DNA from: Salinicoccus sp. YB14-2
Lineage (GTDB): Bacteria; Bacillota; Bacilli; Staphylococcales; Salinicoccaceae
NCBI RefSeq assembly: GCF_001265075.1
Contig: NZ_LFKO01000001.1
Coordinates: 373,527-437,526 of the forward strand
Length of the DNA: 64,000 nucleotides
Direction: 5' to 3'
Part shown: positions 8,427 to 17,035 of the stretch, in pieces
Layout of the letters: each line of letters begins with the position of its first letter
Numbering within the stretch: position 1 is the stretch's first letter
Program-made: the position numbers and the translations under genes
The notes under the pieces: model-generated
What the model saw: only the letters and a program-made list of their open reading frames with translations
Told to the model about the DNA's origin: nothing
Database searches by the model: none

Positions 8427-10076
8427 CTACTGTGACTTTCTGTTTTTGACTTTTTCACCCAGTGTTCTCAGTGGAGATGTGAACTTCCATGATGAACTGT
8501 TCAATATATGCTTATTGTCCTTAACAACTCTGTCTCTTTGTTTTCTAAGGTGGAGCAGATCTTTATTCATCCTGCGTAATGCATGCTGAACTGATTTTAC
8601 ACTTCTTGTATTGTACTTCTCTGTAATCTCAAAACCGACCGTCACCGGCTCATCCCATTTTTCTTCAGTGATATTGTTGACTTTGGAAGCTTGGGGATAA
8701 TTTGAAATTTGCTCTTTAAAATCATTTATAACTGCCGGGTCGGTTCCTGCAATCACAATTTCAATTTCATTAAATACAGTATTCTTCACATAACCATGCA
8801 GATTCCTGTCAAGGGCGCTTTGTTTCAGCCAGCGGTGATAATTGTGACGTTGTACCTGACCTGTCACTACGAATCGCTTGATGTGAAGTTTGCCCATGGG
8901 TGCGGGTGATACTTCAACTTCAAGCGCCGATCGATTTTCAAGAGGCTCAAGTACATTGATGAAATCGAAGTAGACCTTGGATTCGGATGTATCAATATGT
9001 GCAGTTTCCGGAAAATAATAATCTATGATTGCACCTGGAACGTCACGTGCAGTCCCTCTGAGCGGGAATAGTGCACCGCCAATCTGCGCAGTCGGATTCA
9101 ATTCTATGACTACTGCGGGCACATTTTGAGCTCTATTTTCATTTACGATGATATCTACCCCGCCGTGTATAAAACCGGGTAATGCCTTTAGAGCATCTAC
9201 GGCAATCTGTTTAATCTCATCTGACAGGTCATCTGTTGCATCTAACGGGTCTCCGCCTGTCGACACGTTAGTTTTTTGTCTGAGATAAATGCGTTCGCCT
9301 TTTTCAGGTATGCTCGTCAGTGCGTAGCCGGCCTCCTGGATGAATTCCAGAATTTCTATATCCATTTCAATCAAACAACTGTTCAGACGTGCATTCTTTC
9401 GTCTTTCCCTGTTCTTCAAACCGATCAGTTCTTCGATGTCATGCTTGCCGTCACCGATGATATTTGCAGGTTTCCTGTTATAGATTGCGACCACTTTGTC
9501 ATCCACTACATAAACCCTGTATTCTTCGCCTTCAACATGTTGTTCTACTATGACTTCTTTATAACCCAGATCATGACGGACATACTTCAATGCCTTCAGG
9601 AAACCTTCATCATCCTGTATATTCGTGACGACGCCGTCACCCTGACTGGCATTCGTCGGTTTAAAAACGATTGGATAGTCAATTGTTTTTGAATACTCGA
9701 TAATCTCTTCATCTGTTGCTTCCGGTGGAAATCCTTTACCCAGAGGTACAGGAACGCCTTTTTCCAGTAAAATTTCTTTTGTCTCATCTTTTTCTGAACC
9801 GACTTCCACTGCTTCATTGGAAACCAGGTCTCCGCGCGTCCTAAAGAAATAATGTGTTTTCTCATCGCTGGACAGGGAAAACAATCTCCCTGGCGGATTG
9901 ACACCAAAAATGATCATATCATCGAAATGTTCTGAGTCTTTTGTATACCATGTCAATTTAAGACCTCTGCGCCAGCCTTCTATGGCAACAGCAAATGCAT
10001 CCAGACGTGTTTTTCTGGCATTCTTAACAATATCTCCGGTCAGTTGAGGCAGGCTGATGCCTTCATTTCCTTCCAT
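8427..10076 (-). CDS. ATP-grasp/acylphosphatase-like protein, paralog 5 of 6
   Basis: Full-length member (549 aa): N-terminal AIEGWRRGL and FSLSSDEKTHYFFRTRGD; ATP-grasp with VFKPTNASQGDGV, RKPANIIGDGKHDI and the metal-binding ELNPTAQ; FPLRGTARDV then DYYFPET; acylphosphatase-like domain at about 395-455 in which GQVQRHNYHRW has His where the catalytic Arg is expected while the Asn (GYVKN) remains. The C-terminus is a basic helical stretch ending SSSWKFTSPLRTL. A clear GGGAGG precedes the ATG by 8 nt. It is closest to paralog 6 in its ELNPT block, consistent with tandem duplication. Predicted cytoplasmic amino-acid ligase of the surface-polymer pathway. Confidence 0.82.
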   Translation of the reverse strand: MEGNEGISLPQLTGDIVKNARKTRLDAFAVAIEGWRRGLKLTWYTKDSEHFDDMIIFGVNPPGRLFSLSSDEKTHYFFRTRGDLVSNEAVEVGSEKDETKEILLEKGVPVPLGKGFPPEATDEEIIEYSKTIDYPIVFKPTNASQGDGVVTNIQDDEGFLKALKYVRHDLGYKEVIVEQHVEGEEYRVYVVDDKVVAIYNRKPANIIGDGKHDIEELIGLKNRERRKNARLNSCLIEMDIEILEFIQEAGYALTSIPEKGERIYLRQKTNVSTGGDPLDATDDLSDEIKQIAVDALKALPGFIHGGVDIIVNENRAQNVPAVVIELNPTAQIGGALFPLRGTARDVPGAIIDYYFPETAHIDTSESKVYFDFINVLEPLENRSALEVEVSPAPMGKLHIKRFVVTGQVQRHNYHRWLKQSALDRNLHGYVKNTVFNEIEIVIAGTDPAVINDFKEQISNYPQASKVNNITEEKWDEPVTVGFEITEKYNTRSVKSVQHALRRMNKDLLHLRKQRDRVVKDNKHILNSSSWKFTSPLRTLGEKVKNRKSQ

Positions 10077-10109
10077 TTATAATTCCTCCCTGTGGAATCT
10101 TTTAAATAT

Positions 10110-11729
10110 TTATTTTTTGAACTTTTTAATTACTCCGCCCGCCAGACGCACTGGCAGTGTGACTTTCCAGGAAGTACTGCGATGAAATTTTCTGTTCTCA
10201 ACTTCCGCTTTCTTTCTTTCATATTCAGTAATATCCAGTTCTCTTTTATATTTCTTCAATTCTTTCAACTGTGTTTTCAGATCTGTTTTAATTTCAAATC
10301 CGACTTTGATCGGTCCTTTGTATTCTTCTTTCTCGATTTCAAATACTTGAGCCCTCTCTTCATCTTCCCAAAATCCATTTTCAAAATCATCGACCATCGC
10401 AGGGTCTGTACCACCGACAATGACTTCGATTCCCCCATCTTCAAGATTCATGATGGAACCATGAAGATATCTTTCAAATGCCTGTTTCCTCAGTCCACGG
10501 TGATAACCGATATTTTGAACATCGCCTGTGACAAAATACTTCTTCGCAAAAATTTTTCCAGACGGAGATGGTGTGACAGTCGTTGTTGCAGCATCTCTGG
10601 ATTGCAGCGGGTCGAGTACATCATAAAAATCAAAATAGGCGCGTGTCCTGTCAATGTCGTGATTTTCAGTCTCCGGAAAATAGTAGTCAATGATCGCTGA
10701 AGGTACATCTCTCGATTTCCCTTTGATTGGAAACAGTAATCCGCCAAGCTGTGATGTTGGATTCAATTCTATAACATATGCTTTCTCATTTTTATCCAGA
10801 ATCATATCCACTGCACCATGTTCCAAGCCTTGTACTGCATTTATGGCGTCCACCGCCGAATCTTTCACTTCCTGTGATATTTCATCGAATATATCGACAG
10901 GGTCGCCACCGATTGAAATATTTGCTTTATCACTGAGAAAGACCTGCTCGCCTGCATTTGGCACAGTCTTCAAATTATAATTTTTTCTTGCCAGATAATC
11001 TTTCGTTTCGTCATTGACAATTATCGGGCAGCTGATCAGTCTTGGGTTATCGTTTCTGATTTCATTTTTCTGTTTAATCAGCTGTTTGATGGTAGAGCTT
11101 CCATCCCCTGTAACATTGGGAGGGATACGGTGCATTGCTGCGATTACCTGCTTGCCGACTACATATAATCTGTAGTCTTCACCTTCGATATATTGTTCTA
11201 TGATGACATCTCTATAGCCGAGTTCTTCACGTACATAGACAAGTGCATTCTGGAGTTCTCCTGCGCTCGTTATATTGGAAACGACACCTCTTCCAAAACT
11301 GCCGTCAGTCGGCTTTAATACGATAGGATAACCCAGGTCTTCTGCGTAACTGATCAGCACTTCATCTTGTGCTCCTTCAGCGAAACGCTTTCCTTCAGGT
11401 ATCAATACACCTGCATCTTTAAGGGAGTCATTTGTCTTTTCTTTGTTTCTGCCGATCTGAACAGCTTCATTTGTCACTTTGTCTCCGCGGGATCTGAAGA
11501 AATAATGCGTCTCTTCTTTAGAGCTCAATGAAAAAAGCTGCCCGGGACGCTCAACAAACCACGTTTCCATTTCCTTAAACTTTTCAGAGTCTTTCACATG
11601 CCATCTTAACTTCAATCCTCTGCGCCATCCTTCAAGAGCTACGGCATATGCGTCCAGAAAGTTACCTTCAACTTCAGAAACAACTTCATTTGATAAATGC
11701 GGCAACCATTCCGTTCTATTCTCTTCCAT
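10110..11729 (-). CDS. ATP-grasp/acylphosphatase-like protein, paralog 6 of 6
   Basis: The first of the six to be transcribed (539 aa). ALEGWRRGL at 32-39; FSLSS at 66-70; ATP-grasp about 95-335 with nucleotide Lys139 in VLKPTDGSFGRGV, RIPPNVTGDGSSTI about 201-214, the cyanophycin-synthetase-like SIGGDPVDI, and the metal-binding ELNPTSQ at 321-327; DYYFPET at 348-354; acylphosphatase-like domain 393-455 (GDVQNIGYH, His for the catalytic Arg; Asn kept in SIMN); coiled coil about 484-515; tail STSWKVTLPVR at 518-528. AGGAGG lies 8 nt upstream. It follows the TupA-like gene by 31 nt. In cyanophycin synthetase this ATP-grasp forms peptide bonds through an acyl phosphate; a similar reaction is inferred here. 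Confidence 0.83.
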   Translation of the reverse strand: MEENRTEWLPHLSNEVVSEVEGNFLDAYAVALEGWRRGLKLRWHVKDSEKFKEMETWFVERPGQLFSLSSKEETHYFFRSRGDKVTNEAVQIGRNKEKTNDSLKDAGVLIPEGKRFAEGAQDEVLISYAEDLGYPIVLKPTDGSFGRGVVSNITSAGELQNALVYVREELGYRDVIIEQYIEGEDYRLYVVGKQVIAAMHRIPPNVTGDGSSTIKQLIKQKNEIRNDNPRLISCPIIVNDETKDYLARKNYNLKTVPNAGEQVFLSDKANISIGGDPVDIFDEISQEVKDSAVDAINAVQGLEHGAVDMILDKNEKAYVIELNPTSQLGGLLFPIKGKSRDVPSAIIDYYFPETENHDIDRTRAYFDFYDVLDPLQSRDAATTTVTPSPSGKIFAKKYFVTGDVQNIGYHRGLRKQAFERYLHGSIMNLEDGGIEVIVGGTDPAMVDDFENGFWEDEERAQVFEIEKEEYKGPIKVGFEIKTDLKTQLKELKKYKRELDITEYERKKAEVENRKFHRSTSWKVTLPVRLAGGVIKKFKK

Positions 11730-11760
11730 TCGTAAGTCCTCCTAAATTCTAAACACTCGT

Positions 11761-13119
11761 CTATCTTTGGCTTAAGTCCATATATGTTCCGAACGTTTTG
11801 TGATTGATTAAATCGTACGTCAGCCTGCCTTCCGCTTCAAGAAAATAATCTCCCATCCACTGGTCGGTCTCAACATCAAAATCATCATAATTTCCCGGTT
11901 TTGGCGTAAATTCACCAAATATGAGTCCATCTTCAGATCTCAAGAAGTCTATTCGTATGAAAGGGGCCGGAATCTCTTCACTTATCTTCGCTGCCATTTC
12001 AATCTCTTCTTTGGTGACACCTTCACCATTAAATGGTTCATTGTCATATTTCCCTGTGTGAACCCGCCTGCCATCCGCTGTCCACCAGCAGTATTTCAGT
12101 TCAGGATATCTGTTGATTTCAAGTATAAGGCCAACTTTCCCATAGAAGCAGTAGAATTTTATATCGCTGCCAGGCGTTTTATTCTCTTTATCTTCAAGTA
12201 TCAGTTCTTCAGCCATCCAATCATTTTGCACGACCCATCCGGACTCCAGGTCCTGTTTCATACTTTTTACAAGTTCCTCGGTGCTGCTTAGTTTCCTTGC
12301 ACGTTTGAGGTCAATTATATCATTAAAGCCATGGATGAGGTATACGCCTCTCGCCCCTGCTCCGTCAGCGGGTTTGATCACTGTCGACACTTCGAAAGGG
12401 AACGCTTCTGCGCGATACGTTCTTCCTTCCGTCCACGGTCTTCTGATCTTCAGTCTGTCCATGAATTCATAAGCTGTTTGTTTATCATCAAGAAAATATT
12501 CAGGCGGTGCGCCGTTCAGCTGGTATGTTCTGATTCTCATGTTAAGGCTCGCTCTGAACGAGGCAGCGTCTTTCAGCTGCATGTTATCTGTCAGTGCCTC
12601 TCTCATCATGAATTCAGGAATATCTTCGATTTTAAGGCCGGGAAGAAGCGTTGAATAGATTGCCGACTTGTAGTCATCCTGTTCATTCATAAATAACCTT
12701 CCGGCATATGTAAGTGCCTGGTTGTAGTTTTCATCATGGCGGTTCTTCTGTTTGACCGCTTTTTCTATATAATCGATGAGATTGGCATCATTTTTCATTT
12801 CTCTTACAGATTTTTGAATTTTGATGCTGTTCATTGAAGTACTGTCCAATTTTGCCAGCTGAAGTGCTTCTTTAGTTTCCAGGAGTTCTTTACGTGTAGT
12901 TTTCAGTTCTTCCTCAAGTATGCGGATTTCATTATCAACTGCATTCTTTTTCCCCAGTTTTTTCAACGGCCCTGCTGATTTATATGTCCTGCTGCTTTTT
13001 ATCTGTTGCGTACGTTTATCCGCTGCAGATTTTTCCCGCTCCGCTTTGTCTATTTCAGCTTTTGTCTGAATCAACGCTTTGATCAGCTTTTGATTTTTCT
13101 TTTCTTTACTGTCAGCCAT
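11761..13119 (-). CDS. TupA-like ATP-grasp protein with N-terminal coiled coil
   Basis: About 452 aa. Residues ~1-110 are a charged coiled coil carrying a version of the tail motif found at the end of its neighbours (SSRTYKSAGPLKKL). From about 190 onward is an ATP-grasp of the TupA type: VIKPADGAGARGVY, DIKFYCFYGKVGLI, PFIRIDFL and GEFTPKPGNYDDF near the C-terminus. TupA is the gene required for teichuronopeptide (polyglucuronate-polyglutamate) in an alkaliphilic Bacillus; the family is named after it. The chosen ATG has AAGGCGGTGA upstream, better than an in-frame GTG eight codons earlier. Placed between the glycosyltransferases and the six ATP-grasp paralogs, it fits amino-acid addition to an acidic glycan. 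The exact bond made is not deducible. Confidence 0.75.
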   Translation of the reverse strand: MADSKEKKNQKLIKALIQTKAEIDKAEREKSAADKRTQQIKSSRTYKSAGPLKKLGKKNAVDNEIRILEEELKTTRKELLETKEALQLAKLDSTSMNSIKIQKSVREMKNDANLIDYIEKAVKQKNRHDENYNQALTYAGRLFMNEQDDYKSAIYSTLLPGLKIEDIPEFMMREALTDNMQLKDAASFRASLNMRIRTYQLNGAPPEYFLDDKQTAYEFMDRLKIRRPWTEGRTYRAEAFPFEVSTVIKPADGAGARGVYLIHGFNDIIDLKRARKLSSTEELVKSMKQDLESGWVVQNDWMAEELILEDKENKTPGSDIKFYCFYGKVGLILEINRYPELKYCWWTADGRRVHTGKYDNEPFNGEGVTKEEIEMAAKISEEIPAPFIRIDFLRSEDGLIFGEFTPKPGNYDDFDVETDQWMGDYFLEAEGRLTYDLINHKTFGTYMDLSQR

Positions 13120-13149
13120 AATTTTCACCGCCTTCTTCTTCACAGAGTT

Positions 13150-15180
13150 TTAAATGATCCAGTCATCCAACCTGTGCGTATAGTCTGTCCAGTTGTCAGC
13201 TGTCAGCTTGATATGCTTTTTATTGATGGTTTCACGCACTTTATCATTTACTGGATACCATTTTACCTCTTTGCCTGCATATTCTGAAGCATTTCGAGTA
13301 CACTGTCTCAACTCATTGAAAGTATCTTCTATAACACCCCGAACAACTTTTGCTCTGACGACCGGTATATATTCCTGATGTTCTTCAAATACACCTGGAT
13401 GTTTAATGATCATTGCACCTGCATTGATAAATTCTCCATAAACAACCATCTGTATCTGGCTGCCGTCTATCAGCTGCCTGATACTGTCATCGATTTCCTT
13501 TTTGATGCTGAAATCATAATGCGCCATCTGCACGAGTCCTGTACGGAGCCCCCGCTTTTTATTGAGCTGTATTTCCTTGATGGTGTCCTGATGACGGCCT
13601 CTGTCCAATCTAAAATCTGCTATGATGACGACATCGAAATGTCTATAGCCGTCTGTTTTTTCTTCTTTTTTCGTCCACAACGGTTCAGGTACTGGATATC
13701 TGCGATCGGTCTGATTGAATGGGTAACACAGCGCGAGTCTGTCTGTATTATTATGGAACCGTCTGTGCACTTCTGCATATTCTTTTCTAATGCCCATCAA
13801 AAATCCTTTATAACCGAAGGCTGAACTGCTTGTCAGTGACCCTGCAGACTGTCTTGGAAAAGATAATGGACCGGTGTCGAGATCTTTTACTGCGCTATTT
13901 CCAAAAACAGCAGCGATTCTTTTCTTATACTCACTGTCTGCTGCAAAACGTACAGTATCCCAGTAACCGATATTTTCTAAAACTTGCCGTCTTCTGAACA
14001 TCAATGATGACATATTTGAAAAAATATAAGTTCCGGGAGTCCCTCTTCTGTGCAGTTTCAGCTCTTCGGTTAATCTTGCATGGGCGGATGTGTTGGCAAT
14101 GATGTCTTCATTTTCCATCAGATGGTTCGCCTGAGTTTCAATCTTTTCGGGGTGAGACCAGTCATCAGCATCATTGATCGTGACGAAGTCACCCGTTGCT
14201 TCTTTCAATGCGATATTTCTTGCAACATATGGCCCGCTGTTTCCAACTGTAGACAGAAGCTTTACCCTGTCGTCTTTTTCTGCATATCTTTCAACCACTT
14301 CTCTAGTATTGTCAGAACTGCAGTCATCAACGACGAGAAGTTCGATATTTTTCCATGTCTGACTGAGAATCGAATCGATTCCTGTAGCAATCCCCTCTGC
14401 AGCATTGTATGCCGGCATGATGACCGTGACTTTCGGTCCGTGTGCCTTGCGCGGTGTTACTGCTGTCAGGTCCTCGTATGCGCTGCCGATAAATTCAATA
14501 GGCGCAATATTATAATATTCATTGGTTTTATTTATCCAGTCAGCACGGTCATCCAGACTGTCTTCCAAATTTGCCATCGCCAGATAAATATCCGGATGGT
14601 TTTGATGCATGACCGTTTTCAATATTTTTTTAGCAGATGCTCTGTGATTCAGCCTATCTGCACATTCTGCAGCGATGATTGCGGCTCTTCTTAAAAAGTG
14701 TTTATCTTTGACACCCCGGACTGCCTGAGGCAAGTATTCAAATGCCTGCTCTGCACCTGTTTCGGTATATTTATTCGCGTGCCAGAGTGCCAATTCCCAG
14801 GCAATCGCTTTTTTCAAATTATTATTTCTCGTTGATTCATACAAGTGCTCGAGATCTTTCAATGCCTTTGTTGTAAAACCCAGTTCATATAAATGATAAG
14901 TATATTGTTTCAGCTTGTTCTGTGCATCTTTTCTTCTGTAGGAAGGGCTGTACAGTTGTCTACGGTTCCGTCTGCCCAGTCCGTATGCCCCGGTCGCACG
15001 GACAATCCCTTTTAAATTTCCAGGGATGTTTTTTGCATTATTGATAAATTTCTCTGCAGTATTGAATTCCATCTGTACTGTTTTCAGATTATGAATGGAT
15101 TCCGCTTTTTCCGCTTCATTTCTTGCGAGTACGGCTTCAAGCTGCTGCAGTTCTGTCATCAGCTGTTCTTGTTTAAGCAT
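13150..15180 (-). CDS. Large glycosyltransferase: helical repeat region plus GT2 domain (copy B)
   Basis: About 676 aa. An N-terminal coiled coil is followed by TPR-like helical repeats (about 80-240), a GT2 (GT-A fold) domain (about 250-460) with VTVIMPAYNAA, the nucleotide-binding VVDDCSSDNT and the metal-binding INDADDWSH, and a C-terminal domain of about 150 residues (KTDGYRHFDVV) also present in copy A. No membrane segment. The ATG chosen overlaps the stop of the upstream gene by 8 nt (ATGCTTAA) with GGAGG 9 nt before it, implying translational coupling; an ATG 25 codons upstream would extend the overlap without need. It is a tandem paralog of the next gene and probably elongates the surface glycan. 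Donor and acceptor unknown. Confidence 0.8.
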   Translation of the reverse strand: MLKQEQLMTELQQLEAVLARNEAEKAESIHNLKTVQMEFNTAEKFINNAKNIPGNLKGIVRATGAYGLGRRNRRQLYSPSYRRKDAQNKLKQYTYHLYELGFTTKALKDLEHLYESTRNNNLKKAIAWELALWHANKYTETGAEQAFEYLPQAVRGVKDKHFLRRAAIIAAECADRLNHRASAKKILKTVMHQNHPDIYLAMANLEDSLDDRADWINKTNEYYNIAPIEFIGSAYEDLTAVTPRKAHGPKVTVIMPAYNAAEGIATGIDSILSQTWKNIELLVVDDCSSDNTREVVERYAEKDDRVKLLSTVGNSGPYVARNIALKEATGDFVTINDADDWSHPEKIETQANHLMENEDIIANTSAHARLTEELKLHRRGTPGTYIFSNMSSLMFRRRQVLENIGYWDTVRFAADSEYKKRIAAVFGNSAVKDLDTGPLSFPRQSAGSLTSSSAFGYKGFLMGIRKEYAEVHRRFHNNTDRLALCYPFNQTDRRYPVPEPLWTKKEEKTDGYRHFDVVIIADFRLDRGRHQDTIKEIQLNKKRGLRTGLVQMAHYDFSIKKEIDDSIRQLIDGSQIQMVVYGEFINAGAMIIKHPGVFEEHQEYIPVVRAKVVRGVIEDTFNELRQCTRNASEYAGKEVKWYPVNDKVRETINKKHIKLTADNWTDYTHRLDDWII

Positions 15181-17017
15181 CTGAAACATCCTCCGCTCCA
15201 ATACCGAAATACTCTTCCATCCGTTCCGAGGCCTGTGCTTTATAGCGGCTTTCAATCGTTCTCAAATTTTTTACCGTGACATTTCCTGCTATGATTTCAG
15301 GCCGGTATTTCTGCCATGTCAGCAGCAGTTCAGGTTCTGTAATAATCAGTTTTTTCGCTCTGACCTTCTCACCATAAACAAGCATCTGCACAGTTTTACC
15401 ATCGAGTATATCCCGTATATTCTTTTGAATATCACTTTGAATATTTAAATCATATTCATAAAGCTGCATCAGTCCAATGCGTGCATGTTCCTTTTTCAGT
15501 TTATTGACTTTGTGTATATTTCCAGTGCTGTTCTTTCTGAAATCTCCGGCTAAAACGACATCAAAATCTCTGTAGCCGTCTGTTTTTTCCTCTCGTGCAG
15601 GCCACATCGGTTCAGGCACCGGGAATGGCCGACTCAACTGGGGATAAGGATAGTAAAGGCTGTCTGCCGAATCATGGTAATGTTCAAGACTTTCGACATA
15701 CTCTTTTCTGACACCCATGAAGAAACCGTCATAACCAAATGCCGAACTGCCCGTCAGTGATGATACGGACTGTCTCGGCAGAGACAGCGGTCCTGATTTC
15801 AAGTCAACATAGCTTTTCTGGCCGAATGCTTTAATCAGCCGGCGTTTGAATTCACCATCTGCTGCAAAACGCACACTGTCCCAGTAACCGATTTTATCCA
15901 GCACTTCTTTTTTCCTGAACATGATTGAAGACATATTCGGAAATATATATTTGCCGGGCGTCCCTCTTCTGTACAATGTCAGATCTTCAGTCAATCTTGC
16001 GTGTTCTGAAGTGTTGGCGATGACTTTATCATTGTCCATGAGATGTCTGACCTGTGTTTCAATCTTCTGTTCATGAGACCAGTCATCCGCATCATTGATC
16101 GTAATGAATTCACCCGTCGCTTCTTTCATAGCGATGTTTCTTGCGACATACGGTCCGCTGTTCTTCGGTGTGGACAACAGCTTAACCCTGAAATCCTTCT
16201 TCGCGTATTCCCTGATGGTTTCAACTGTATCATCCGGACTGCAGTCATCCACAACGAGCAGCTCTATGTTTTGCCATGACTGGGAAAGTATTGACTCTAT
16301 TGCAATCCTGATACCGAACTCCGCTTTAAAGGCAGGAAGAATCACTGAAACTTTCGGTTCTTCATGTATCTTTTTATTTTTATCGGAAGATAATGTAATC
16401 AGATCATCGTAAGTTGCTGTCCTGTAATCCGTTTTAAAGCCGATCGGTTTTAAATCATACATCTCAAATGCTTTGTTGATGATTTTCATGCGTGCCTCGA
16501 TATCTTCTTCAAGGTTTGCCAGTGCAAGATAAAGGTCTGGATGCGGAGCGATATCCAATTGTTTTTTCACCAGTTCCCGAGCATGTTCCTTATGTGCAAG
16601 GCGTCCGAAACATTCCGCAGTGACGATGACAATCCTTCTCTGCTGATCAATGCTTTTTTCACCTTCTGCTGCTTCCGGCAGAAACTTTATCGCTTCTTTG
16701 GCACCTTCCATAGTATTTTTATTGGCGTGCCAAAGACTCATCTCCCAGGAGATGAGTCTTTTGATATCATTATTATCTGTTCTTCTCTGGAATTCCTGCA
16801 AATCTTCAAGTGCTTTATCAGTGAATCCCAGATTATACAAGTGGTGCTTCAATGCTTTCAGCTTCCGCCTCTCACGAAATTTTTTACCGTTGAGAAGCCG
16901 GGTGATATTTTCTTTCTGTTTTTTTGAAAGCATATCACCAATCTGTTTCCGCTGTTTTTCTCCCATGACTGAATAGACCACCCAGTCCACAGGCTTTGAT
17001 ATTAGTTTTTTTAGCAT
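15173..17017 (-). CDS. Large glycosyltransferase: helical repeat region plus GT2 domain (copy A)
   Basis: About 614 aa, with the same order as copy B but without its long N-terminal coiled coil: TPR-like helices (about 50-200), GT2 domain (about 225-430) with VSVILPAFKAE, VVDDCSPDDT and INDADDWSH, then the shared C-terminal domain (KTDGYRDFDVV). The two proteins are alike enough over their length to be a tandem duplication that diverged. The ATG has AAAGGTGG 7 nt upstream; the codon before it (TTG) is an alternative. Eighteen nucleotides separate it from the exporter ATPase. Likely a cytoplasmic polymerising or side-chain glycosyltransferase of the same polymer. The helical region could bind partner enzymes; that is inference. 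Confidence 0.8.
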   Translation of the reverse strand: MLKKLISKPVDWVVYSVMGEKQRKQIGDMLSKKQKENITRLLNGKKFRERRKLKALKHHLYNLGFTDKALEDLQEFQRRTDNNDIKRLISWEMSLWHANKNTMEGAKEAIKFLPEAAEGEKSIDQQRRIVIVTAECFGRLAHKEHARELVKKQLDIAPHPDLYLALANLEEDIEARMKIINKAFEMYDLKPIGFKTDYRTATYDDLITLSSDKNKKIHEEPKVSVILPAFKAEFGIRIAIESILSQSWQNIELLVVDDCSPDDTVETIREYAKKDFRVKLLSTPKNSGPYVARNIAMKEATGEFITINDADDWSHEQKIETQVRHLMDNDKVIANTSEHARLTEDLTLYRRGTPGKYIFPNMSSIMFRKKEVLDKIGYWDSVRFAADGEFKRRLIKAFGQKSYVDLKSGPLSLPRQSVSSLTGSSAFGYDGFFMGVRKEYVESLEHYHDSADSLYYPYPQLSRPFPVPEPMWPAREEKTDGYRDFDVVLAGDFRKNSTGNIHKVNKLKKEHARIGLMQLYEYDLNIQSDIQKNIRDILDGKTVQMLVYGEKVRAKKLIITEPELLLTWQKYRPEIIAGNVTVKNLRTIESRYKAQASERMEEYFGIGAEDVSDA

Positions 17018-17035
17018 CAAAACACCACCTTTATA

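Noticed and set aside
10092-10700. Plus-strand 202-codon frame antisense to ATP-grasp paralog 6
   Set aside because: It mirrors a strongly conserved minus-strand protein, has no ribosome site and a Phe/Ser-rich composition typical of antisense frames; the same applies to 14080-14694.
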